NCBI GenBank assembly: GCA_017163975.1
Contig: JAFFSR010000316.1
Location: forward strand, 623,001 to 687,000
Origin: Anastatus disparis
Taxonomy: Eukaryota > Arthropoda > Insecta > Hymenoptera > Eupelmidae
Reading direction: 5' to 3'
DNA: 64,000 nt
In this document: piece after piece, positions 46,113 to 58,368 of the stretch
How positions within the stretch are numbered: the first letter of the stretch is position 1
How the letters are laid out: each line of letters starts with the position of its first letter
Program-made: the position numbers and the translations under genes
The notes under the pieces: model-generated
What the model saw: the letters and a program-made list of their open reading frames with translations, nothing else
What the model was told of the DNA's origin: nothing
Database searches by the model: none

Positions 46113-46343
46113 TAGGGACCCTCTAGAAAGGGACTGGAAACCTCGTTCTGCGTTTTCTATTGGCTGTTACAAACAAGAGATCCAAACCAGAAACTACATA
46201 AGAAAGTAATATGTTAGAAAGAGACAGTAAATATTCCCCACGAAAACAACCCGTGATGTTTTCTATAAGCACATTATCCGTTCCTTTCGGGTTTAAATCA
46301 GTATGGCGGCAACATTTTCTTGTCCCTTCCTAGAGGGTCCCTA
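46113..46343. mobile_element. hAT-type MITE (231 bp)
   Basis: Ends TAGGGACCCTCTAGAAAGGGAC and GTCCCTTCCTAGAGGGTCCCTA. Flanked by 8 bp GTAGGCAG (46105-46112) and GTAGGAAG (46344-46351), 7 of 8 identical, the duplication length of hAT transposons. Confidence 0.88.
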
Positions 46344-46504
46344 GTAGGAAGCTGACATATGCCACCTCTAGGTAGCGACAACTTGCTTTTTGCATTCTCA
46401 TTAACGACTTGACGCATTCAAGTATATAAGCGAAGTAAAATCAAAAATAAAATTGTCTAACAAAATTTTTTTTTTTCGTTTTGGCGAAGAACTAATCAAT
46501 AATA

Positions 46505-47290
46505 ATGGTATTACTGGTTGTTAAGACTAAGTGCAAGGATTTGGAAGAAAGGCACAAGAAAGTTGTTTACAATTGCTCCAAAAGTCTGTTTAGAGAATTA
46601 GGTGATCTAACAGAGTCTTTGAAGCGTTTGTATCCGAATACTTCTTCTTCTATAGAGGATCAAGTATGTCCTTCGTGTTAAAGAATATTTTTAGATGAAG
46701 TGAAAAATACACCTTTTCCATCTACTTCAAGCAATTAACAATCTTTGAAAGAAGTTTTTTATAGTGAGGCTGTGGTAGAACAGTTCAAACAGACTTCACA
46801 AATAGCAAGTAAAATTATAAAAGTCTACGATATAACGGATTTGGCTACATTAAATGAATATAACGAATGTGAAACATGTGATAAATGGCTTAAAAAAATT
46901 AAAATGGCTTTAGATAATTGTTCTAATTTTCTTGAGGAAGTGCGGTTTTTAGGTCTTATACCAAGCAACATTATAAAAAATTATTTATCATCAGTTTTGC
47001 CAAATGTAAATGTTTATATGATTGATCAAGCAATATCATTGGTAAATAATAAAGATATTTACAATAAGCCTGAGAACTATTGTGGCCATTCTTTGAATAG
47101 TGAAATTGTAACGAAAGTGGAAAATTGTTATTTGAACGATGGTTTCAATTGTTCTCGTTAAAGTGCAGATAAAAGTGATACAATATCTGTTAAGGAAAAT
47201 GGTATAAAAACTAAAAAAGTTAAACGCTTTCTTACGCTAATAATATATCAATTATTTATAGAAGAAAATCCTGATATTAAAACAAAAATC
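46505..47290 (+). pseudogene. Unrecognised decayed coding sequence, 5' part
   Basis: ATG at 46505 opens a frame with TAA stops at 46679-46681, 46736-46738 and 47159-47161, each followed by continuing plausible protein in the same frame. It has Cys pairs (CPSC, CETCDKW) but no known catalytic motif. At 47290 the frame is cut by a palindromic element and probably resumes at 48377. Likely a transposon or unknown gene remnant. Confidence 0.45.
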
Positions 47291-47292
47291 TA

Positions 47293-48372
47293 CAGTGGTG
47301 TGCATAAGTTTCTGGCCAAAAAAAAAAAAATTAGTCAATTTTTAAAGTTTTATATCTTTGTAAAAAATTGAAATTTCTTTAAAAATCAAACGGCATTTTA
47401 AAGTACAATTGAAAATCTTTCAAATACCGGCGAGTTTGTTCAAAAATATTAAAAATTGGATTTTTTACATGAAAAAAAAAAATATTTTTTTTAAGGTTTT
47501 TTTTGGCCATGAAAAATTTGATATAATTTTTGAACCACTAGGCGGATTTGAAAACAACCAATATAAAAAAGATGCGTATTCATTCCCTCTTTAAAATGAG
47601 CATAGCTGGATCAATTTTTATTAAGCGGTTCAAAAGTTACATCATTTATCGCGAAAAATTTCGCTCTTTCTTCAAGCTTCATTATCTAAGTATCTATGCA
47701 CCGCAGAGAAAAACTCATAAAAGAAAAAATGTTCGTTTTTTGAAGTAGAATAAGGGTACATTAAAAATTTATCATTTCAGAAAAAAAAATTTTTTTACTT
47801 TTTTCCACAGGTATGATGATATACAAAAATTAAATATAATTGTATATCATCATACCTGTGGAAAAAAGTAAAAAAATTTTTTTTTCTGAAATGATAAATT
47901 TTTAATGTACCCTTATTCTACTTCAAAAAACGAACATTTTTTCTTTTATGAGTTTTTCTCTGCGGTGCATAGATACTTAGATAATGAAGCTTGAAGAAAG
48001 AGCGAAATTTTTCGCGATAAATGATGTAACTTTTGAACCGCTTAATAAAAATTGATCCAGCTATGCTCATTTTAAAGAGGGAATGAATACGCATCTTTTT
48101 TATATTGGTTGTTTTCAAATCCGCCTAGTGGTTCAAAAATTATATCAAATTTTTCATGGCCAAAAAAAACCTTAAAAAAAATATTTTTTTTTTTCATGTA
48201 AAAAATCCAATTTTCAATATTTTTGAACAAACCCGCCGGTATTTGAAAGATTTTCAATTGTACTTTAAAATGCCGTTTGATTTTTAAAGAAATTTCAATT
48301 TTTTACAAAGATATAAAACTTTAAAAATTGACTAATTTTTTTTTTTTGGCCAGAAACTTATGCACGCCACTG
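47293..48372. mobile_element. Near-perfect 1,080 bp palindrome, Tc1/mariner-type
   Basis: Ends CAGTGGTGTGCATAAGTTTC and the inverse (GAAACTTATGCACGCCACTG), with TA at 47291-47292 and 48373-48374. The two roughly 540 bp arms are almost identical: a 66-codon frame on the plus strand (47548-47748) and one on the minus strand (47918-48118) translate to the same sequence. The centre is near 47832. The element is non-coding and must be young. Confidence 0.93.
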
Positions 48373-48376
48373 TATA

Positions 48377-48541
48377 TTCTATGCCTTAAGACCAAATTGG
48401 TTCATCAAGAAAAATGGCCACCAAAGTGTCATCCTTCGTTCTGCGTCGTGTAAGATAACGACCATGTGGCAAAGCCTTACGCACGCAACGCGAAAAAAAA
48501 TTGTCGTTGCATTGGAGGGTTACTCCACATTGATAAAGTAA
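48377..48541 (+). pseudogene. Unrecognised decayed coding sequence, 3' part
   Basis: Immediately after the palindrome, FYALRPNWFIKKNG and a short continuation are open in a frame one base off from the upstream part. Probably the continuation of 46505-47290. Confidence 0.4.
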
Positions 48542-49357
48542 GTGGTATAGTATATCGTAGATTGATATAAGACTGTAGCACCATGTATCACTGAATTTAT
48601 AAATACATACGAAAAATCCTTAGGAATGTTTTCAGAAGTTATAGTTAATATCTAGTTATAATAGCGATATAAAAGCATGAAATGCCAAAACACGATGATA
48701 AATGTGAAAAATATGTAAATACATCTATATCGCTATGTGAAATTTTTAAATCCTACATAGTGATATACGTATAACACATCAAACTTTATAGATGTAATAA
48801 CATTACGATTGTAATAAAAAATTAGCTACAAAATTTGAGAAGTTTCATAAATTATTTATGTAATTTCTCAAACTATTTAATTATTGTAAACTTTGAATGT
48901 ACTAGTTAATTTCAAGTAGATTTATTGAGTCTATAAATTATTCATGTAATTTCTTAAATTAATTTATTATTGTAAGCTTTAAATCTACTTATCAATTTAA
49001 ACTACATTTAAAGCTTGTAATAATTAAATTTATAGAATTAAGCTGTAAATAGAAGCAAACTATAAAATGTGCAATAATAAAATATATTAAATTTTTAAAC
49101 ACAGTAAAAAATTTTGTGTGATTCGTCAAATTTTTGTAATTTAAAAATTTCTGTGTACTTTTAAAATTAATACAAAAATTTTCGTAGAATTAATACACGG
49201 AGTTTGTTATTTTTACAAAAATGTGTATTTAGTTATTCAAATAATCTCATACTTACAATAATTATATATTAGCATTATTATTATTATATACAATAAAAAT
49301 GCCACAAATGCAAAGTAAATTTTAGTTTGTAAAAATTAATTTCTGCTAAGTTCAAAA
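48542..49357. other. AT-rich, nothing recognised
   Basis: Very AT-rich with short inverted A/T motifs around 48870-49030. No gene. Confidence 0.5.
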
Positions 49358-49369
49358 ATTTGTATACTT

Positions 49370-49564
49370 TTTTTTTCTTCTTTAATGTCGCTATATTTAT
49401 GCTATTTGTGATGCTAATCAGTGACGGAGCTCGTGAGTGTGTGAACAAAGCACATCTAACGTACAGTGGTGCTTCTATCAATCGGCTGCCGAGAGTGGGA
49501 TTCGAACTCAGAACTCCGAGGTTACGAATCCAACGCTCTACCGTCTGAGCCACTAAGCGGCTCT
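49370..49564 (-). mobile_element. tRNA-derived SINE, second family
   Basis: The minus strand begins GCCGCTTAGTGGCTCAGACG with A box TGGCTCAGACGG and B box GAGTTCGAATCCC. A tRNA-unrelated body follows (GCACCACTGTACGTTAGATG) and an A-rich tail. Flanking 12 bp repeats ATTTGTATACTT (49358-49369) and ATTTTTATACTT (49565-49576) are a target-site duplication with one mismatch. The head does not fold as a complete tRNA. Confidence 0.85.
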
Positions 49565-49760
49565 ATTTTTATACTTATATGATATACTCATATTAAAAAA
49601 TCATCGGCTCTTTTCGTAATCATTCTTTCATGTCCGCCTTTAAACGGCAATGTAATATTGTCAAATGAGTTTAGTTTGCTTGTGATTTTATTGATCCACT
49701 CTAACATCCATCATTTTATTCTTGTTCTCATATTTCTTCATCTCTCTCTCTTTTTTTTAA

Positions 49761-50177
49761 ATATGGGGATATCCACACAACTTTTAATGCTAGTAACAGA
49801 TCATATTACAGCTGTTCCTGGGTTTACCGCATGATGCACATTATTCAAACTAGGTTCAAATCTTTTGTGCTATCCTGTAACTTTATTTCTGATGTATTTG
49901 GTAAATGTGCCACAAATGGCCCAGCAGATAATTCTATAAAACATTCATTTTTACACATAAAAAATTACCGTAATTTATCTTATGTGTAAATTTACTTTTT
50001 ATAGAATTATCTGCTGGGCCGTTTGTGGCACATTTACAAGATACATCAGAAATAGAGTTACAGGATAGCACAAAAGATTTGAACCTAGTTTGAATAATGT
50101 GCATCATGCGGTAAACCCAGGAACAGCTGTAATATGACCTGTTACTAGGATTAAAAGTTGTGTGGATATCCCCATAT
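49761..50177. mobile_element. Foldback MITE, ATATGGGGATATCCACACAA ends (417 bp)
   Basis: Arms of about 185 bp pair closely (GCTGTTCCTGGGTTTACCGC with its inverse; GCCACAAATGGCCCAGCAGA with its inverse). The centre is near 49970. Flanks are AT-rich, so a target duplication is not clear. Sequence 50178-50780 holds no gene. Confidence 0.85.
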
Positions 50178-51547
50178 ATGAACAGAAAGAAATACGAGAA
50201 AGTCATTAATTAATATTTAATCATCATTTCAATCATTATATTTTAACACAAATGAATTTATAAAATTTACAAATTTTATTATTAAAAATTTTGTATTATT
50301 CATGAATTTTTATGTTAGAATTTTAACTTTGAAAATTAAACAAAAAAAATTTGTGTTTTATCTGTAACACTTATGAGTGTTAAAATTACAATTTTTTTTC
50401 CACTGAGTTAGCTATTAACTATTTTATAAAAATTTGATATATTTAAATGTACTTAAAAGATTATTCTTAGATTCTCTAATATATAATATACTAGAGAATA
50501 AAAGTGCGCATCCAAAAGTTTATTACTGTCATAATACGTTAAAAAATTTCGCGCAGTATATTATTCCAATATTCTAATTCAACCGAATTTAGTATTCATA
50601 ATAAATATAAATAAGTAGTATGAAAAACAATTGATATAGAAACATTTTATGTTACTAAATAAGGATATTTTTAATACATCTTTATTTGCTACCATTATAA
50701 ATCACGATATTGAAGAAATGTAAAAAGGATTCATTTCATTAGCTTTGTGAAAAAAGTGGTAGTTGTGTATTTTATCATTATTACTCTATTCAAAAAATCC
50801 ATGTAGATAATCCACGTGGATAATCAACGTGGATGATCCATGTAAATTACGTTGATTTACGATGATCAGCATGAATGCACATGGATTCTGCATGGATCGA
50901 TCCACGTCAAATAAAAATGACATCGACAAAGATTTTGGGACGATCCACATGGAGATAACCATAATCAACGTGGTTTACAGATGAATGTAGAAAACTCAGA
51001 TTGTCGATGCTCTGCATGGATGAAAAGGCAATCACGCTGATTTTGGGACCAATCACGTAGATGCAAATATTAACAATGTGGATAAGCATTGTTCATTCGC
51101 TTATCAGTACACTGAAAGACTTTGCGAGTTATGCTTACTCCGCGTCAGCGGAAGTCCAACTCTGAGTAGGGGAGTAGAGGGCAGAGAGTCACTGTCATGA
51201 TGCGCTGGAGAGTAAGAGTTACTCTCCGACTCGCAGAGTCAATTTGACTCTTAACTTGCAGACTAAAAGCGTATGCCTTGAACTAAAAAAGTACTGGAGA
51301 CACTAGCACGAAATTTTTTCATAAATTATTAAGGTTAATAAACTATCATGAATAATTCCATGATACTTTTAATATTTAGTAAATTATACATAAAAGCTAT
51401 TAATTTAATATAATCGAAAAACAAAGAAAAATTTCTTGTATTAGATTTTTATTAAAGAATATTATGAGAAAAATTTTTGTTAAGGGTAATAAATAAATAT
51501 TAAATCATTTATAGATTTTTTAATAACTTTATTTTCTATAATTATTA

Positions 51548-53670
51548 TTATGAATGTCTCGTAGCTACCAACATGATATTTTCATTGTTAATTTTCTTAT
51601 TTATACATAAGCAAGGACGAATATCGGGTAAATCACTAATCCTAATAAACTTACTAACCGAAGATTCACTGACACAGTATGCATATAAGTGATCATCAAA
51701 ATATCGATAGTGCAACGACTTAATGGGAAAGTACACATCTTTTTCTCGTATATAAATATTTAAAACTTTTCCAAACTCAACAGTTCCAGAAGCACCTATA
51801 TCGAGTATATGAACGGTATTTACATTATAGGTAATTCCATTAACTTCAACAGAGTTGGTAATGTAAATAATTTCACTTTGATTACTATCACTGAAAAAAC
51901 TCTTTTTTTACGATCATCAATAACCCCTGAACTATCGAAAACTAACTCAGGAAGGTGTACTTGCTTTTCAAATATCATATTAGCTAACCGTAATTGACTT
52001 TTAGTTGCTAAAGTTTTCATTATGTTACGCCTATTAGTAGTTGTACCAACTACCAGTTTATGCTCACGATGCTTAGATTCATATCTAAGTAATGAAAAAA
52101 ACATAGGCGGCCCATTTTTAAGAATGATTGTCACTAAATGAAGTAAATTATGTAATTTATACTTAAGATCTCTATATTTTTCAATATATTTCTCTAAAAA
52201 TTCTTCAATTATCGAATTTAAAATTGGCATTTGCTCTTAACGAAGTCTTGGCGAAGTTATAATATCAATAATTTTACGCAACAGAATATAAATTTTCCAA
52301 GTCTCATCACCTTCTTCCACTTTATCTGCAATAAACAATCCAAAATATCGTGTGAAAGTAAGGCTTTCAATAGCAGACATTTTCAATTTATTTAATTTTA
52401 GATGTCCTTCTTTTATTGTCGGCACCTTATTCGAACTTTCAAGCGGTCCGTACTCAAAGTTTTCAATTGCATCATTCAAATTTTTCAATGAAAAAATTTT
52501 TTTAACGTAAATGAAGTCATTACAAATATTTATCATGCTATATATGCATACTCCTTCGAATATATCATGCATGATATCCAGAACACTATTAGTACAGCAA
52601 TGATAGCCACATACTTTATTGAATACGCACTGTTCTTTTATGCCCATTTCCAATGAATTAAGTGATCTACAATGTATGTTATAACTTTGGGCTGATCGCA
52701 ACAAATTCTTATCCTCATGGGTTGAAGAACGAATTTGATCGATCGTTGCAGTACAAATTCGACAAGGTCTACCATGATTAAAATTTTCAGAAAAACCAAG
52801 CATCTCATTTAGACCTAAGTTATCGCCTAATACTAAAACTAACTAAAAATAAATTTTTATTTTTTGCTCTTTATCGCTAATAATCAACCCCTCGTTGCGC
52901 AATTTATTCAATCCTGATATTAGTAATTTAAAAGTTGAAAAATTGCCAAAAATTTTTCGATCACTAGCGCGAAACATACCAGCCAATATTATATTGTTTA
53001 TATTTGAAGCTATTTGTGGTGGAAAACAAGGGATAGACACGTAGATAGCCTCTAATTTATTTTTTCCTGCTTGGGATCAGAGTGGATTCCCCGTTTCAAA
53101 TTCGTCTTCAAAAACGAATAAAGGTAATACAAAATCACTCCCAAATTTTTTTGATATTTGTTGCCATAATTGGCCTTGAATAAAATTGCTTAAAAATTTT
53201 TTTTGACTACTTATTTCCTTCATATAACTTTTTATTAAGTCTAAAGTGCCTGGAATTTCTAAAAGAGCTTTTAATGTCCAGGACAAAGGGATATAGATAG
53301 CATTTGATTCTAATAAAAATAAAGAATTGTCAAGCGATGAAATTTTAAAATCAATACCTATATTATATGTACTCGGCTCAATTAATAAATTTTTTTCTCG
53401 ATAATAAGAAAATCTCTTTTTTTCCGTGCTAAATATATCGCAAATAGATTTAGCTGATTTTATGACTTCTGACATCTTTTCGTTTGATTCTGAAGAACAG
53501 GATTTAAATAGTTGTAGTTGTTGCAATATAAATGGCATGTACGAATCATTAATAAAATCCATCATAGTATTTATGAATATTTGTACAACATTCCGCGGAA
53601 TCATCGGATTGTTATATAAACTTAAAGAAATTTTAAGAATTTCAGCCTCAAGATCAATCAATTTGGACAT
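51548..53670 (-). pseudogene. CMC/EnSpm-like transposase, three stops and one frameshift
   Basis: From 53670 (MSKLIDLEAEILKIS) one frame runs to about 51820, interrupted only by TGA at 53079-53077 and TAA at 52845-52843 and 52239-52237. Sequence continues sensibly across each stop. A frameshift near 51825 leads to the C terminus ending at 51548 (FPIKSLHYRYFDDHLYAYCV). Key blocks: YVSIPCFPPQIASNINNI, LVLGDNLGLNEMLGF, RPCRICTATIDQ (Cys pair), and VLDIMHDIFEGVCIY. The last is close to the DIMHxxFEGV signature of animal CACTA/EnSpm-type proteins. About 700 residues; probably inactive but only recently. Confidence 0.7.
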
Positions 53671-53934
53671 TTTGTTAAGAAATTAGATAAATATCTATAA
53701 GTAATTATATTTGAAATCTTTAAACAAAATATGAAAATATGAATTGTATAAAAAAAAACTTTCTGCAACTACTTTATTAAATTATTACAAAACAATCTAT
53801 ACAAAAAATATATTACAAAATTTAAGTAACAACTTTTTAATATTATTATTGTATTAATGAGCTTAAATTTTTAGTTAAATCTGTGACAGATGTATAAACT
53901 TTTGAGCCTACATTGACTTTATAAACATTTTTAG

Positions 53935-54719
53935 CTAAAAATGCCAAATATGTTTAGACTCCAAAGGAAAATCTATTTTTAAAATTCTAATGCATTTAAA
54001 ACAGTAATCGACTGCCTCCAAAATGTTATTTGAAGAAATTTTATAAGTAATTCTTCCATCAAGAACAATATATAAATCATTTGTTATTTCAAACTCTGAT
54101 TCATCAATAATATTTTCTACGTAGACAATATATGGCCCAATTTTATAATCTTTGCCAAGACTTTTTGCGATTGTCAATCTAAATTCTTTTAATTCTTCAA
54201 ATTCTTCATGAGTCTGTAAATAAAAAATAATTATAATTTACTTATTAACTGAATATAGAAGTATATAAAATTATTTTACATAAATACTTATAGTATTAAT
54301 TATTGAATGTATATAAAATAGTTACATATATAAAAATATTTTTTTATATGTAACTATTTCAAAACTCAATAAAATGTAAACAAATGTCTTAAAAAATTAT
54401 TTATAACATAATAAAAGATTTAAAATAAAAATATTAATTAAAATAAATAGAAAAAAAACAAAAAATACCAAAATGTTAACATACAAAGTTATAAAAGTGA
54501 CACATAGAAATAATGCAAATGAAAAAGTAAGAATGAAAAAAGATATGTAATTTGTGATACCTTCACACCATAGACGAACGATTTCTTTACTTCGTCTACA
54601 GTATTACCAAAGCTTGCTTCAGATGCTTTTCGTTTGCGACAAATCGACACTAGCAAATCTGGCAAAGATAATAGAGCAGCAATATCTATTTTTCCTATAA
54701 ATGAATAATTTTTCAACAT
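53935..54719 (-). CDS. Second transposon gene, two candidate exons
   Basis: Exon 1: 54719-54561 (MLKNYSFIGKIDIAALLSL...), donor AAG|GTATCA at 54560. Exon 2: 54213-53935, after acceptor TTTATTTACAG|ACT. Splicing is phase 0 and gives about 145 codons ending KHIWHF. No known domain. It lies upstream of the transposase on the same strand, so it may be its N-terminal or accessory protein. An additional acceptor-like TTCATTTATAG inside exon 1 leaves the true 5' end uncertain. Confidence 0.5.
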
Positions 54720-55435
54720 ACAAGATGAGAAAGTGTATGATACATTTTTAGATAAAATTTTTTACAATTTGTTTCAACTTTAAATACTAAAAGTATCAAA
54801 ATCTTTAAAAAACCTTAGCTTCAAAATAAAAGTTGATCTTTATTTTTATAAGTCTAAATACTACAAAAACTCACTAAAAATATTAGACACTTAAATTAAG
54901 TTTTGTTATTTTTATCAATTATTTATTTTGTGAATCAAAACTCAGTTGAAGCCTGGTAAAAAATTAAGTTTAAATATAATGGTAAATTTTTGTTTTTATA
55001 ATAACAATAAATAAAACTTTTTTAATTTTAAATGCATATTAAATATGACCTTAGTTTAAAAATAATCTTATAAAATCTCTTTCAATGCTTCCGATGCTTG
55101 AAATCCTTTTCTTTATTCAAATACTTGATTATAATGGTTGTCAAAGGCTTATTTAATTAATTTTTAACAGATTGACTTCAAAATTTCCAAAGATCTTGAA
55201 TTAATATATCTTCATAAAATTACATTTAGAGTTTCCAAAATTAGAATTTCAAAAGTTAATTTTGTAAAATCTTGAAAATATCAGAAAAAATAAGTATTTT
55301 TATGAATTTTATGTACCTTATTCTGATCAACATTCAAATAAATTTATCTTATCAACGTTTCAGTACTATTATTTTGTGAAGATATGTAAATTGAAAATCT
55401 TCAGAAATTTTAAAGTCAATTTCTTTGGTAGGATG
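54720..55435. other. AT-rich internal region of the CMC-like element
   Basis: No gene recognised. Presumed promoter/5' region of the minus-strand genes. Confidence 0.4.
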
Positions 55436-55439
55436 GGCA

Positions 55440-56300
55440 TGCGCTGATCGTAAATTAACCGCATGGATATAAAAGTGATTGCGCTGATTTTGTAATTATC
55501 CACGTAAATGCGGTTCTTAACAACTAAATTTCTTAAAATTTTTGGGATACTCTACGCAGATGCGTATCTCAAAAAAATGGATGATTGTTGCTCACGCGCT
55601 TAGTAGTAGAATAAATACACGTTGATCCACAAGGATGTAACGGCAACCTAGCTGATTTTTTGACCACCTACGTAGATGCTAATGTAAACAATGGGGATGA
55701 GCAGCGCTCATGCGCTTATCAGTAGGTTGGAGACACGCTACATACTTGTGGATCAATATGTATCAATTTTACTACTAAGCGCATGAGTAATGATCATCCA
55801 TGTTTTTGAGATACACACCTGCGTAGATTATCCCGAAAATCAGCGCAATTGAACTTATATCCATACGGTTTATTTATGATCAGCACGTGTCCATTCTACC
55901 AAAAGGCGCATCAGCAATGATCAGTGACGTTGTTGAGAACTGCACCTACGTGGATAATTCCAAGAGCAGCGCAATCGCCTGTATATACATGCGGTTAATT
56001 TACGATCAACGCGTGTCCATCCTATCAAGATGCGCATCACCAATGATTACCGTCGTTGTTGAGAACCACATCTACGTGGATAATTCCAAAATCAGCGTTA
56101 TCATTTTTATATCCATGCGGTTCATTCACGAACAGCGTGGGTCGATTCTACCAAAAGGCGCATTAGCAATTATCACCGACATTGTTTGGAATCGTATCTA
56201 CGTGGATAATTCGAAAATCAGCGCGATCACCTTTATATCTATGCGATCCATTCACGATCAGCGTGTCTTCATCCTACTGATAAGCGAATGAACAATGCTT
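55440..56300. repeat. Subterminal tandem repeats, about 126 bp unit
   Basis: Units beginning GATCAGCGTGTCCATyCTAC recur at about 55879, 56003, 56130 and 56253. Each contains ATCTACGTGGATAATTCCAA and ATCAGCG. More degenerate and inverted units extend left to about 55440. Because 126 is divisible by three, a 134-codon frame passes through them. They belong to the right end of the CMC-like element; the left end has only one unit. Confidence 0.8.
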
Positions 56301-56476
56301 GTTCACGTTGTTTATATTCGCATCTACGTCGTTGGCGTAGATGCGAATATAAACAACATCAGCGTGATTGCTTTTTCATTTATGCGGAGTGTTGATAATC
56401 GGAGTTTTCTACATTTATCTGTGTTCAATAAATGAGGAGGAGGAAAATGTTAAAGAATAATTAAACAAAGTTGCTA

Positions 56477-56649
56477 CTATAAAATTGAGGATTTATTATA
56501 ATTAACAGTGATGAGTTCGATTAAATTGTTTTTTAGTTTCTTATACTTCTCTGTCTCTGTCGGTGGAACAAAGCCCAGCAGTGCCATCTCGATGCGTTCC
56601 TCGTTTTGAACCTCTTGCTGTAGAAATTCAAGCAGGCCTGAAAGAGTAC
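56477..56649 (-). pseudogene. BEL/Pao gag, distal fragment
   Basis: After the foldback the gag frame resumes as GLLEFLQQEVQNEERIEMAL and ends in sequence fused by deletion to the 3' LTR remnant. It continues the 58997-59882 part. Confidence 0.8.
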
Positions 56650-57421
56650 CCCCCGTTAAGATAGGTAAAATGCCCTCCCTCATATATTTCAAAACTAATA
56701 TTTTTTCTTGTTTTTATAGTAATTAAGATTAGGTTTTGTTATATTTATAGTTTCCTAACACATACCCTAACCTCAACATAACCTAAAAATCACTTTTTTT
56801 ATAAATTTTTTTTTTATCTGGAAGGATGAATGATATTAATAGCGCGAAAAACATATGACTAGGTCTTAGCACTCTCTTTAACTGTGATTTTTTGCGAGTC
56901 CTAGAAAGCAGTTTTTCCAACCTAAAAATAACATTGAAATCATAAAATCTCCGTAACTTTGCTCTGGGAGGGGCTACAAGTAATTTTCTGGGCTTAAAAT
57001 TTGTATTTTAAAAAAACAAATAAAGTTTATGATGACCAAAAATTCGATTCTGGCATGGCGCCATAGCGAAAAACTCGATAAACCATTTTTTCATAGGTTT
57101 TCTGTCGGTTATTGGTCTCTAGCAACTCACAAATCATTTTTAGAGAAAAAAACATAGCTTTATTGGATTCTACGTGAAAAAATACATTGAAAATGTGCAT
57201 GATTACTTTAGGAATACTTGGATGCTGTTACAAAACAATTAAAAAAATAAAATAATTCTGAAATTATTACATATCTACTTTGCATCGTTGCTGCATTTTA
57301 TGTTTTTATGACTTTGGTCATCTCTTTAGAGTCTCAAAGCTACTATTCAATGTATTCATAGGCAAATGACGTCCACTGTACGCGAAAAACAGAGACAAAT
57401 ACTAGACAGATAACTATAACT

Positions 57422-57457
<36 letters not shown>

Positions 57458-57829
57458 GAATAACTTGCTATTCCTCGTATATACATAAGGAATGGCGAGT
57501 TGTTCTTAGGGAACGCAAATTATTTTTCTTATACATAGATAAAAAACCAATGTTTATCTATTCCTGTAACTATTCTTTTTAGTGTTCTTTTTTAGCTTGT
57601 AAGAGACCTAACATGGTTTCTGTCCTCCATAAATCACGAACTCGATAGATTTGAACAATTAAATGATTCCAATTAAGTTCCAAATTCAAAAATTGAAAGA
57701 TCATTATCTCTTTAGAGTCATAAAGCTACTATTCGATGTATTTACAGCTAAATTACGCCTATTGCACGCCAAAATAAGATTTTTAAACATAACTGAAGTA
57801 ACGGTCGTATCATCTGTCTTTTTGTATTA

Positions 57830-58102
57830 CAGTAGACTCTGGATACAAGAGAATCAACGGGCCTTCAGGAGAGGAATTTTCTTGAAAATTCTCTCATACA
57901 AAGAGTCCCCAACACGCTCGAGTCAAAAGTGATACCCACACCTACTGTTTTGTTGTGTGAGTTATATCCAACATGCGTGTATATTCTGTCTCTCTCACTT
58001 TCATAGTGGTGGGATAACACAAATACTTAGGCTCACGCCCATATTTAGGAGAAAGAGCTCGAAATCTCTTATATCGCAATCTCTTGTATCGAGAGATCAC
58101 TG
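57830..58102. mobile_element. Small MITE, CAGTAGACTCTGGATACAAG ends
   Basis: CAGTAGACTCTGGATACAAGA and the inverse of the right end (CAGTGATCTCTCGATACAAGA) match. TA precedes the left end. Probably a Tc1/mariner or pogo derivative, nested in the loop of the larger foldback. Confidence 0.65.
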
Positions 58103-58183
58103 AATCATTAGAGAGACAAAGACGGAATAAGGTTTTAGTAACAATATATATATATATATACAAAGAATAGTGAGCTATTGCTA

Positions 58184-58270
58184 CCCACACAGCATGAAAG
58201 GTTGCTGCAAGATTTCAGTAATGAAATTATCATTACTGAAACCTTGCAGCAACCTTTCATGCTGTGTGGG
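58184..58270. mobile_element. 87 bp perfect-palindrome MITE
   Basis: CCCACACAGCATGAAAGGTT to its inverse, almost no loop, TA on both sides (58182-58183, 58271-58272). Its ends equal those of the 1.97 kb element at 8560-10529. Confidence 0.85.
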
Positions 58271-58306
58271 TAGGAACTCTAGGAGCTATTGCTTCTCATA
58301 TTTATA

Positions 58307-58368
<62 letters not shown>

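Noticed and set aside
47548..48118. Two identical 66-residue proteins on opposite strands
   Set aside because: They are the two arms of one palindrome; identity reflects DNA symmetry, not two genes.
49490..49564. Possible tRNA-Thr gene
   Set aside because: Anticodon stem pairs poorly, it continues into a SINE body with A-rich tail, and it is flanked by a 12 bp target duplication.
55887..56291. 134-codon frame on the plus strand
   Set aside because: Periodic translation of 126 bp subterminal repeats; unit length divisible by three explains the openness.
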